Source: Drosophila pseudoobscura (Eukaryota; Arthropoda; Insecta; Diptera; Drosophilidae). From it: a stretch of 64,000 nt of DNA. The notes under the pieces were generated by a model. The model had not been told where the DNA came from. It saw only the letters and a program-made list of their open reading frames with translations, and did no database searches. The first letter of the stretch is position 1. Each line of letters opens with the position of its first letter. The stretch covers positions 53,335,869 to 53,399,868 of the forward strand of contig NC_046683.1 in NCBI RefSeq assembly GCF_009870125.1, in the 5' to 3' direction. The translations under genes and the position numbers were made by a program. Below, piece by piece: positions 32,071-44,900 of this stretch.

Positions 32071-35000
32071 GCCCCCGAAAATTGTGCTGTCCAAAAGGCG
32101 ATCCAATTAAGTCATTTAGGCCTTCAAGTTTTGTTTCAGTTTTGATTGACAGGACGGTCAATTTTCGGGTCTATCAATTGCCCAAAAATTCAAAAGCAAA
32201 AGTCCAACAGGTGTCCCCATAAAATGGGGTGGGGAGCAGGACTCGCACTCGCACTGGCACTCGGACTGGCACTCGCAGGGCGCCTGCGCAGGCCTGGGGG
32301 CAACGTAAACAAAAGTGCAAGTTGGATTTATGAATGAAAAGCCAGAAAAGCGGACGGATGGGACAGGGCACCCCTCCTGGTGCTAATGGATTCCTGAGCC
32401 GCGTCGGGAGGGTGTGTGGTGAGGGCAGCGCCGCTGGCTCTAGTGATTTTGCGCCTTTTGCATGTCCATGCTCATGTCCATGAGTGTGTGTCTGTCGGCA
32501 TCGGTGTCGGTGTCGCTGTCGCTGTCGGTGTCGCTGTTTGTGCCCCATGCTTTGGGATATCCTGCCACAACGCAGCAGCACCATTCAATCTTCAGGCCAG
32601 GCATCGCTCTGCTCCCAATATCGTTTCGTGTCGGCTTGGCTCAGATTCAGTTTGCGTTGCGCGCTTGGCGCGTCTCGACGTACATCTGACTCTCCTCTCT
32701 CCGGCACGGTCCTAAAGATTCCTTTCCTTTCGATTCCGTTATGTTTTGTTTGATTGGTTTATTTTTGTTGACGGTAAAAAAGGCTCGGGGCACTCCAGCC
32801 CCCCAATGCCAGAAAGAACCCACAATCGCATGGAGTACTCGTGTTTTTGGGAAAAGCTCTTCCAAGTAATAAGTGGACTAAAATCAAAAACGTGTGAAAG
32901 TGAAATTAACTACAATTTATGCCTGCTGAAATCTGTTTTTTATAGTTTCTAAAACTAATATATCCGGAATGAAATAAATAAAATAAACAAAAATGGAGTA
33001 AAATCCAAATCATGTGAACGTGATTTTCCACTAAAAAAGAATTAAATGATTTTTGAATGCTTTTAATATTTTGCATTGGTTTTAAATCGAATTGAATACG
33101 AATTTTTTGATTAAATTTTGTTCAGTGTTTAGTGGTTTGTGCTTTGGAGAAATTAAGAACTTTACTTAATTTTCCACTCGATACAAATATTTCGAGCTAT
33201 GAAAAGTGAGCAAAAGTTTCCTTTTCGAAATTCTGCGAATTGCAGAATGAAAAATGTGCTATCGTGGAGCCCAAAAATATTTTCGAATTTTTATATTATA
33301 TTTTGAAGCAATAATCTATGCAGAGACACCGCGGCGTATGCGTAATGGGACTTTCAATTTTTTTATAGGGAATTTAAAATAAAAGGTGTATTGCGTAATA
33401 AGCTCATAACTCATTTGAATTCCCACCTCTTCTAATGGAGCCATCCAGGCGTATACGTAATTTTCACTCAATCCGAGCGACAGAGACAGAGAGGGAGAGA
33501 GAGAGCTGTACCGTCCGCCCAGCTGTTGAAAATCGCATAAAAGTTTGATTATCACAAACATAAATCCGTTTGTTCCTCCAAACCATTCAAATGCTGCTCG
33601 GCATCTAATTGAACTGTCAAACTATAATTGCCTCCATCCTCCCCCCAACCCCATCCTGCAGCCTCCACCTCTACCTCCGCGTCACCAGCCACAGCTACGG
33701 CTCTACCGCCCCCATCCATCGACTGGACTGGCAGCAATTAAACTGTCTAAATCAACTTAATTAACAGGGCCTGTGCAAATAATTCGAAATAAAATGTATT
33801 CCCAACAAAATAAATCAGTCTCTCTGTCGAACCTTTTATAAATAAATTTCGAGAAACAAACCCCAAATGGATATATTAAAAATCAATTGAACTGCGGTCC
33901 AATGAGAAATTCACACAAGCCGCAAATATGGCATTTGTCGTTGGGGAACGGATGCTGCACTGCAGAAATAGAGTGCAAATAAAATGCAATTATCGCTGAT
34001 TTAAACGGGCATTAGAGACTTATAAATTTACCATGAGCTCCGCTTTCCCCCCAATGCTCACATGCCCAGAGAGAGAGAGATTGAGAGGGGTTTATGGTCG
34101 CCAGAGGATTTTCTGGTCAACCAACAGAACGAATTATTAACAAAAACTATTTACTAAGGGAGTTGATTGGGGACACCAGATGAGCATAGAGCTGGGGAGC
34201 TGACTGGGGTACAAATAACTGGTTGTAAAAATAAAACAGAAGCTGCGCGGCGAAAGCGTAAAGCGATTTTCCATAAATCATGGAGATTTCAATTTTCATA
34301 CCATGAACTGTTGGTTATTAATTAAATTGACAAATATCTGCCAACACAAGAGGGGGAAAAAGGTAAATTTCCAGGGCTAGGGTACGACAAAGATTATTAT
34401 TATCTGCGACTCTAAAGGGGACAAATTTGAGCAAATTAAAGTGCCATTTCCCACTACCTATTCTATTCGAAAGAAGTCTATCTTTTTTTTGGGGCATCTA
34501 TCATTAAAATACCGCTCCATTCGAATGGAGCATTCTCCAGTCTCCATTCTCCAGTTCGCTTCATTAGTTCATAGTTTTAAATTCCGACCGCAACATAAGG
34601 CGCTGTTTGTAGTACTTCTTGTTCTCTGGCCATCTTCTTGCCTTTGAAGGTACCTCAGACCTTGTATTTTTTTTTTCGGCAGATTCAGATTTTTTTTCGT
34701 TGACGCCGCGCCGCTTAACGGTACAAAAAACATCTCTCAAATAGAAAAAATGCAAAGCACAAAAAGCAGCGGCAGCTGCTGGGGCATCGCACTCTTGAGA
34801 TTTACATTGTAAAGTGATCCGGCGGTCCTCCTCCTTCCGGATATACATATACATATACACTATATGTATGTATGTATAGTAGATGCATTTAAATTAATTG
34901 AATTTTGTAGATTTTTTTGTTGTGTGTCGAAGGGCCTGCGAGCAAAGCTGTGAGCTGGGGCTAGGGCTGGGGCTGCGGCTGGGGTTGGGGCTGTGGCTGG

Positions 35001-38000
35001 AACTGGGGCTAGGGCTGGGCCTTCTATTGCTCTTATTGGATTGGTTTGGGTTTGGGTTTGGGTCTGGGGTTTGGGGACCTGCCAGTTGACCCACAAGTCA
35101 AGTTTGCGGCGTGTCTGAGAGGGCCGGGCCGGGCAGGACAGGGCCCCCCAGAAGTTTACTTAAGCGTCGTCCGAATGCATTTTGTGTGTGTGATTATAGC
35201 ACGAGGGAGGCTGTGGGCCACCAACTGCGTTTCTGGCTTTTTCATTTTCCGATCTTTTTTTTGTTCTGTTGGCTTGCATTTGCGTTCATTAAATTTGCAA
35301 GTAAGTTGAAACGTTTTTGTTTACAACTGCTTTCTATGCTGCTGCCCGTGCTGGTGTCTAGGCTGTGTCCAAATGGACTTTCTGGAAATTATACATGAGC
35401 CTGGGCACCGCATTGGAGTGCAGGAACGGCTTTGTTTTCAGTTGGTCCAGTCCCAAGGATTCTTTGGGACTCAATCATTCAAGGCCCCAATTTGTCTACA
35501 TTTGAGTTTTTCCCGCTGTTTCCATCAAAAGTGTGCGCTTCCAATCGAAACTTTGTGATTTTCCGAGTATCCTTGGATTTTAAATGATTTTAATCCGGCA
35601 ATTCTTCAGTTTAGAACTGCACGCAGATTCTGCTGCTGCTCTGATTCAGAAATCGTGTATGCGGATATCAATGGAATGGATTTTGAATTAGCTCCATTCC
35701 TTGAGTGTCCTCGAAATGAGGCGCTGGAACAAGTGAACCCACTTAGCAGAGACAAGTGCAAACATTTGTGCATTATAATGCCCCAGCCCAGCCCAGCCCA
35801 GGCCGGGACAGATCCGTCGGAAGCGATTCAGTTGCATTTCACGCTTGCCTAATCCTCGCCAGCTCTCCTTTCGGTAAACATTTCCGCAGAACGTGAGCCA
35901 GTTAGGGGGGGGGGGGGGCATGGGGCATGGGGCACGGGGCATGGGAAGACCGGAAGGAGGGAGAGTGGTTTGCTGGATTCTGGGTACGAGGGCACGTGCC
36001 TGTCGCTCAACTGTGAAATAATTAGAACAATTGCATTGGCCTTAGGCCATAAAGTTCGCAGTGGGGCAAGCCGCAAAAGCGAATGACATTTTTGACTTGC
36101 ATTTAATTAAATTGTGATTTTTAATTCTACTTAAGTTAACTGGAAAACTTGCGGTTTAGCTCTTGCCCCTGGCCCCTACCCCTGCCCCTGCCCCAGACAC
36201 TGTCAATCCAATTTCTACACGCAAGGCGCACAAAGAACGTGAATTCCAAGTTCTTATATAAAACTGTACAGGCTGTAGAAGTGGCACTGGGGGGGGGAGG
36301 GGCAAAGAGCAAGTAATAATGCCAGCAGTCGCCGACGACTTGCCATATAAACCACCTGCTGCTGCTGCTGGCTGCTGCCACAAAACATAGAGGGAGCATT
36401 ACTCCGTAATGCACGAGCAGAGCAGATATCCGCCGTATAGGCGGCAGATGCCTGCCACATCAACAGAAGAGCAGAAGAACAGAAGCACAGAAGCACAGAA
36501 GAAGGATCTGTTTATGCGGCACTCGGAATACCCTTTTTCTCAGCACTTGCTGATATCTGTACTAAGCAAGATGTTTCTACAGAAACTCCAGGCAAAGATC
36601 AAGTTTAGTACTTCCTTTTTGCGGGGAGCCCCTGCCCTCCATCAGATCCTAATGACTTTTCCTACTTCACCTTGGGCCCCAGTACGAGTACTATGAGTCT
36701 TCCATCAAATTACAATCAATCATCGCAAATTGGCTGACAGTCTCATGACACCCTCCGCATACCCTCTCCATGCCATGTGGGCGCCTCACGCCGACGCCTC
36801 CTAACAATGCATTTCCACCAAAAAAAGAAAAGGAAAACGAAATATTACTTAGATGCGGACGCGGACACTGACGCGGAGTAGGATTGGGAGGCAAGAACGT
36901 TAGCAGGAAGGAGGACGAGGAATAGGAAGAGGAAGGCCCGTCAGCAGCCTTCAAAAATTGAGTGCAATTTCGACGACGTTGATGAGAAAATGCGTTGAAC
37001 GTGCTCAAGTTGTTCTCTCTGTTGTCGTGGTCTGCCCACGGGGCGCGGGGTATGCGGGGTAAGCGAGCTATGCGGGGGACTCCCGAGAGGGGACTCCTTC
37101 CACATTTAACTTTAACCCGCTCTCGAACCAGTTAACAAAAGACGAAGGGCGGAGGAGAGCAAAGCCAGAAATTAGAAGCAAAGATGATGCCCCAAAGATC
37201 GAGGGGGCGGGCGGCCCATAGAGGATGTTTGTGCTTGTGGCAGCAATTTGTTCGTTTGACGAAACTCAGAAGCCGTCAGAAGCACACAAAGCAGAAGGAT
37301 ATTCAAGAGAAAACGCTATCCAACGCTAGTATGTGGCTCTTATTTCAGACTGGACAGCAGCCAAAATGTATCTGCTATCCGCTCTCTGGGCTAATTTATG
37401 TGGCAAGGCTGAGATAATATTGCCGGGCAAGCAAGAGTGTATCCTCATTAAAGATCAAGTTATGGGAACAAGACCCAAACATTCGGGCGAAGTTGGGGGT
37501 TCTAAAAGTTCTTTGAATGACATCCTACGAGAATGCCACGAATCCTTAGCTGGAAGATTCTTTTGATAGATCAATTTCCAGCTTCCTGTCAGCCATCTCA
37601 AAGCTCTTCTGAATTGGATTTCCCCCTTCTCGGTCTCTCAATGCAGTATCCCATGTGACAAATCGACTAAAAATAATCGAAATTCCCTTTGGGCCTGGTC
37701 GAACACAAGCTAAAACCATAATTAGCATACACAAGCGTCCAATCAAGTGGCAAGTAGCATTGACGTCGAGGCTGTGGCTGCTGCAGATGCAGCGTCTCCG
37801 ATAGGAGACGGCCGACTCGAAGGCAACGTTCAAGAGGCCACAGGAGGCCACTCCAAGTATTGAAAATAGGTATCGCAACCTGATGCGGATGTGGCTGCAG
37901 ATGCAAATGTGGCTGGAGATGGGTGTCGGCATTGGCCATGCATAAAATTAGGTTAGTGGGTGAGACATAATTAAGTAATGGGGTCGGTCTTTCTTCTATT

Positions 38001-38954
38001 CTTCTCCTTTTTGCATAATTATATGAGACGTTGTCTGTCCCGGCCCGGCCCGGCCTCGATGCCAGTCGCCTCAGCCGTCAGCACTGTCTCCCGACCAGGG
38101 CCTTTGACTTTGGCTTCCGCCGTTGACTTTTCATTAACGTATCATCCGGCTAACCGACTGGCTGACTGATGACTGGTGGGACTGGCTGACTGGCTGCCTG
38201 GCTGCCGTGCAGATTCCTCTGGACTCTCTGTCATCTTGGCTCTTAATAACCTGCCATCAATTGTGGGGAGCCTTCGGCGAAGATTAATAAGTACAAGGCT
38301 TCCTTTTCCTGAGGGCTGAGGTCCATTAATCGCTGCCTGGACCTGGACCCAGACGGTGCAATATTTTACAATAATACCAAATTGCGCATACGCCGTGTGG
38401 TAAAGTGTTGACTGCAGAAACTGTACCTGTACCTGTACCTGTTCGTTTAAGCCAGCCAAACGATATAAAATCTCTGATGACAGCTTATGATAGCTGATGT
38501 TGGCTGATGTTAGCTGAAGAATGCCGCTGGCTAATTGGCCAATCAACAAACTGCCAGCTGCCAAGCCCAAGAAGTTCAAACAATTAGAAAAAAAAAGCCG
38601 AGCAGTGGCGGCGATTGCTCGGGAAGGAACAAGACAAACGGAACTAATGCCAGCCCAAAAGGACTCTCAGAAATTAAGAAGAAAACGCTCGGCTCGAGTG
38701 CAACTTCCGGGTGCATAAATGAGAACAAATACGAGGCCAAGCAGAGCACAGGAAAAGCCAAGAAGTCCTGTCAGCAGCAGCAGCAAGTGCTGGACAGTGG
38801 CAGGGAGCAGGGAGCAGGAACCAGTTAGAGCGACAAATGCTGGACAAACGGATGTCCAGATTAGGCCACAAGCAGCCGAAGCAACAGAAGACTAAACAAT
38901 AGTTCCAGCAACAAGCAAAACCATTAAACAAACAGCAAACAAAAACCAAACAAT
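32071..38954. other. 6.9 kb gene-poor region between Ir75 and Grd
   Basis: Divergent promoters of the Ir75 array and Grd flank it. No ORF with a recognisable domain. It contains many simple repeats: CTCGCACTGG steps near 32235-32280, TGTCGG/TGTCGC hexamers at 32490-32540, GA runs near 33480 and 34070, G-rich arrays at 34950-35080, a G run at 35907-35920, and CCTGTA at 38420-38440. Probably the 5' UTR and regulatory DNA of Grd, by position only. Confidence 0.5.
34950..35080 (+). repeat. GGGGCT and GGGTTT arrays
   Basis: A run of GGGGCT-type hexamers (34955-35022) is followed by GGGTTT-type units (35044-35080). At least eight runs of three or more G occur with short loops, so G-quadruplex formation on the plus strand is plausible. 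Confidence 0.75.
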
Positions 38955-41900
38955 ATGTGCACAACGGCAGCATCCGGCGATGGCGATGGCGATGCATCCA
39001 CTGACCTCATCAAGGACGGGGTGGGAATGAACAGGGGCAGGAGCCGGGCTCCCAGGATCGGAGTGCCCCCCTCCTGCCAAGGACACCGCTTAAACTTGCG
39101 CATATTTAAACTTTTGATTAGCTGCTGCGTTTTAATGCTCAGCATTTACACAAATGCCTGGCACTTGTCCATCAGTCCCGGCTCCGGCTCCGTCTGGGTC
39201 ATGGCCGGCAGCATCAAGGGACGCGGTGACGCCCATCGTCTCGATGAGCTGGGCTCCATGGCCCACACCGCCTCCTCTTCCTCCTCGCTGATGTCGGCCT
39301 GGCTAACCCAAAGCAATAACCATGCAAATATCTCCGAGCTACTGGACAATCTGCTGCGTGGATATGACAATAGCATACGTCCGGATTTTGGTGGTGAGTA
39401 GTACTAGTACAGAAGGGGACCGGAAAGGGAAGCAATATTCCATCAAGAGCGTTGGCGGCGAAGGGATTAGCTATAGATCTCGGTTTTCGATTAATATCCA
39501 TGCCCAAATAGCACGTGCTGCTTCTGCAGTACGCACTAGGTGCACGCGCAGTGTACTCGTATTGACCATTCCCTTGGCAGTTGCGTAGCCCCGCAGCAGA
39601 GAAGATTCCCCTGGCGTTCCCCCCACACATGAAGGCGAACGAAACGGGACCGTGTGACCGCATAGCCGAGCCACGTATCACGACTGGGTTTCCTTATTTA
39701 TGCGTACAATAATATGTTTATACGTATATACACTTACATCAAATAAATAATACACTTGTAACACTTCACTTGCACTTATTAACGCATTTTCCTACGTCGA
39801 TCTGTCTTTTTGATTATCAAATTTGTGTGGCACAGTTTTTGAATATTTTCCATTTCCTAATTCTCAATGCCCGAAACGCAAAGCGGACTAGAAAACGCAC
39901 GCCTGGACCGAGTGATGATGAAATTTTGAAAGGTGGTCCGCCAACTCCCTTTCTTATTTTACTCTCAGCACTACTAAGAGCGCTTTGATGTCATGTTGGA
40001 TGAGAGAGAGAAGTGCGAAGAGCGCGCTGCGGTAGCCGACCACCTTGCATAATTTCATCATGGTGACAGCGTGAGAGCGATGCAGATGCATATGCGTAGG
40101 TGGATTAGTGGCTCGCTCTGCCGCCTTCCATGCTCTCTTTCTGATCCGCTTCCTAATTGCTCGCTCAATGGAATTGACTTGTTCTCTCCCTCTCCTACTT
40201 CCATGGAGTGAATGCTTGTGCATTTGGAAGTTTGTTGGCATGTGCAGTGTAGAGCGAGAGAGTGCTGCGAGAGAGGAGAAGAAGACGGGTAATGCAATGA
40301 GAGAGCATGGAAGCGGCTCAGGAGAGCATGGAATAGAAGTTAATAGAGCTGAGCACTCGCATCTCTACTGCTCATATATGCGTTTTATTTGCCTTCGATC
40401 ACAAAAAAGGGCCGATGTTTTGTCCCTTTCACACTTCAGCATTTAATTGACGCAGAGCAGTGGCCGTTGCTCCTGTCCTGCCCCTCGATCCATGGTCTTT
40501 CAGAGATACTCCCCGTAAGAGATGTCATGCTTACACCCTTTTTGGTAACTTCTTCCCACCTTGGCCCCTGCCTCCCCCTGTAATCAGCATAGATTCGCAG
40601 ATTTTCCGCTCAACGGAAGCATTTAATGAAGCGGAAATCGCTGCCAGGCGACATCACTCACAGACGGCGCCAAGGTGATGTGGATGCCCCTGCTAGATGC
40701 TGCCGATGATTGCCTCCCGGCCCTTGGGTAAATAGTTAGTGTCAAAACCGACAAATATTTACAGGCAAACATTTCGTATTACGTTTGCGTCTCTCCTTTT
40801 CCTTCTCCAGCCCCCAGCCACCAGCCCCCAGCCCTCAGGACTTGTCCAAATTGATGGGCCTTCGAGGCTCGGGTCCCGCCCCCTCCCCCCAATCATCCTC
40901 CTTTTCAATCTGGCAAATGGACGACGCAATAAAAATTTAAATATCTATCTTGGATATTTAAAATACTTACTTACCATCCATCCAGATGGCAAATGGGTAA
41001 ATGGTAAATGGCAGGCGGTGCGGGGCTTAACGCGATTTTGGTTTACGCGGCGAAAATTGTGTTCGCGCAACGGCTTAAGACCAAATTACATTGTTTTTAA
41101 CACTTCATTAAGAATGGGCCGTGGGCTGGGGGCTGGGGGCTGGTATAGCCGTTCCACCGTTCCACCGCTCTGCAGCGATTCAAAGGATACGCGGCAATGC
41201 ACATCCGCTTCCTGTGACGCGTATGTGTTTGCCCAGCCAGCGCAGCAGCTGGGCAAAGTCATTAAAAACTGTTCGCCTAGGCAAAATATAAAAAAATCAT
41301 ATATGTATGTATGCAGTGCGATCCGGGACCTAAAAAATTGCATATTAGTGCAGAAAAGCTAGATAAAGAGGGATAAAGGGGGAGGGGTTCCAGGGTATGG
41401 GCATGGGACTGTCTGCCGAGCGGCTTAAGTGTCATTGTTCACACAGAGAGAGAGAGGGAGAGAGAGAGAGGCACATTTAACATTTTCATTTAGGGCCCCA
41501 CCCATGAATATTCATAGTTTTTATCCAAAAAGAGAGGCATCATATACTTACTTTAGTGCTATGCTGCTCATGATCCCCTTTTTAGCAGCGGAAACAGTCG
41601 GGGGACTTGGGATGGGATAAAAATGTATATTTAAATTGATAAATCGATACCTTTTACGTTTATAGGACCACCAGCCACTGTAGAAGTGGACATAATGGTT
41701 CGAAGTATGGGACCAATATCAGAAGTCGATATGGTAAGTGAATCCAACAAAAGAATTGTAAGTCTCTTAAGTCTATAGTCAATAATCTATACCTTTTTGA
41801 CCTTCATTGATCGAAAGTCAAGGAGAAAGAATCAGAGAGAGTGAAGCGACTCAACATTGCATTCCCCTCTGCTCTGCTCCTAACAAATCAATTTGCATCC

Positions 41901-44900
41901 ACCATTTACCATCCTACAGCTGAGCTTTTCCTTTCCTTTCTTTTCTTTTCTTTCTTATATAACTGATTTTCCCGTTGGTTTGTCTCTGCTTCCGTCACCG
42001 TCTCCATTGCAGACCTACTCAATGGATTGTTATTTTCGCCAATCCTGGGTGGATAAACGTCTCGCATTCGAAGGCGCCCAGGACACGCTGGCGTTGAGCG
42101 TCTCGATGCTGAAGCGGATATGGAAGCCGGATACGTACTTTTACAATGGCAAGCAGAGCTATTTGCACACGATTACCACGCCGAACAAGTTTGTGCGGAT
42201 CTACCAGAACGGACGCGTCCTGTACTCCAGCCGTCTGACAATTAAAGCCGGCTGCCCCATGAATCTGGCCGACTTTCCCATGGACATACAGAAGTGTCCT
42301 CTGAAATTTGGCTCATGTGAGTATCCCCCAAAACCAGCCCCAGCCCCAGCCCCTGCTCCAGTCCCAGCCTCAGTCCCAGCCCGCAGAGGAGATGGTGGTG
42401 CCGCAAAGGGTTCAGTGGTGCTGTGTGAGACTTTTGTTTTATAGCATAATTATGCATAATTGCTGCTTGTTGGCGCTTTGATGTGATTTGTTCTCGCTGC
42501 TTGGCTGCTTGGCTGCTTCTTAGGCAAAAGTCCCCGCTGGCTCTATTGTTGGCCACTTGTTGGGACTCGAGGACATGCGGCAAGGACCACACGGCACATA
42601 TGGATCACATCATATGCGGCGATAGTACTTACTCGTCTGTGTGTGTGGGTGGGTGGGGGGTACTACGAGTACCAGTATGCTGAATGCCATGACATTGCAA
42701 TGGATTGGATTGGATTGGATTGAATTGGCGACAAGAAATGTGAAGTGAAATGGCTTTGAAATGAACAAAGAGAAGGGGCGGCGGGGCGGGTATTGAAGTA
42801 GTTGCCAAGGAATTAGTTTAACAAAGGAGCCACGGATAAGATATACTTGGAGATAGACCCCCCTTTGAGTATATAAATATTCTGGATTTTTGGCAGAATT
42901 TCATTTTGCTTGCTTGCTTAAAGCCACACAGTTTTTATTTGTAATTAAAGAAATAATAATTCTAGCAATAAATCTTTCAAGCAACCTGCAATCAGGCCGA
43001 AATTACCATACATATTCCCTGTTACGTTGTCGCCTCCCTAACCTTTTGACCTGTTCTGTTCTGTTCTGTTCTTGCTCTCCGTCCGTGCGCCTGACATTTT
43101 CATTATTCCATTCTCGCAACAACAACAAAAATACAGTCATTTTGATGAATTTTCATCACATTTCCTCTGGCATTCATATGCTAAATGGAAAATCTACAGA
43201 AAAAAGACATCTTTGAAGCTACAAATCTACTATTTAAATATTTTTGGCAACAATTTCGGTTGTTCCACCCATCCAGCGCCTTCCGTTCTCCCTTTCCTTA
43301 CCTTCTACTAACTGCCTTTGGAGCTTATCGCAAATGAACAATCCTCTCGGTGCTGCTCCTCCTGCTCCATCTTCCCGCCTAGAAATGTATTATTACTTCC
43401 GATTTCTTGTGAATAATGTTGGATGCAGTCAAGAATTCAATTACCCCCCTCTTCTTCTCTTCATCCTTGCCCCTGCCACATTGCCTGCCACTTAATGTTG
43501 ACAATTTCCCATTCGATTTGGGGAGCGGGACGTGGGGCCCAAGAGTATATGCGGATTGGTGTCGGGGGAGGGGCTGGGGGTCCAGGTAAACCATTCAAAT
43601 GGTATGGCCCCCACAGATGGCGCAATGTTTGGCAATTTGTGCATTTTGGAGAAGCAGCAAAATAAAATAGCGCCACATACGTGTGAGAGTGATAGATTTG
43701 GTGGAGAAGGCGAGTGGGAGAGGAGGAGTGGAGGAGAGGTGGAGAGGTGGAGGTTAGAGGAGATAGCAGTAGAGAGCAAAGGAGTGGGGTCCTGTGAATG
43801 ATTGGATACCAGAGATGCTCAGATTCCGGTAAAGAGTACTCGTTACACAGTAGCTCCACTGAGGCTCCATGGCAGTGCAAGCTGTGAGGAGAGTGACAGC
43901 TAAGTACTACACCCAGAGAAAAAAGCACTGAAATTGTTACATTTCCACCTAGATGAATATATTTCCATACAATACGTACGTTTACGTTTATCCCACTAAC
44001 CCAGTGGAAATTTTAAAAGTACATTTCTTCATTTATACCAATATATGAACATATGTTTTTAATTTGAATATATTTCGTATTTAAATTAAACATTTTTCTA
44101 TTTAAATCAAACATTTTTCTATTCAAACAAAATATATTTTCTACAAATTAAACATATTATGTTTATTTTAAAATGTTTTACACTTTGATTAAATGAACAA
44201 ATTTTTTAATAACTTTATGCTTAAATCAAAAAAAAATCAAATTTATTCCGAGTGGTTTTTCACTTCCCTTTTTCTCTGAGTGTAGAAAATACGAAGTAAA
44301 GTTGCTCCCCTTAAAGCTTTAAAAAAACTAAAATCACATTTTTAGAAATTTTATTTAACTCACGTAAAAATCACCAAAAATCACTGGTCCCTTGCATTGC
44401 CACTGAACTCTGCCTGACACCACCACCAGCACCACCCACTCTGCTTAATTGACATTTTGGGCGGAATCACAAATCGAATCGAAACGAAACGAAACGAAAC
44501 ACTTCCCCGTTAACAAAAATAAACAAAAAAAAACAGTTGGCTACACCACGTCCGATGTCATCTATCGGTGGAACAAGGAGCGCCCGGCCGTCGCCATAGC
44601 GGAGGACATGAAGTTGTCCCAGTTCGATTTGGTCGACTGTCCGGCTGGCAATTTGACGGATATTGTGTATAAGGCGGCGGCACCGACGCCGCCGCAACGG
44701 CCCTACAACAACAAGGACCTGTCCCACGCAGGGCGGCCCAAGCCGACCGGCAAGACGCTGACCACATTCGCGGGACCAGGGGCAAAGAATCAGCACGTGC
44801 GCGGCACCGGACTGAAGCTGGACAAGGGGGCCTTTGGGACGGGACGCGACGCGGCCGGGGCACCGCCCACCAATGTGGGGAGCATCACCCTGGAGACGCA

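Noticed and set aside
32026-32106. N-terminal extension of the upstream Ir75 copy (MDRLLDSTIF)
   Set aside because: It would begin upstream of the TATA box at 32063-32070.
38142-38579. 145-codon minus-strand ORF upstream of Grd
   Set aside because: Mostly built on GCTGACTGGCTG-type simple repeats, with no recognisable domain.
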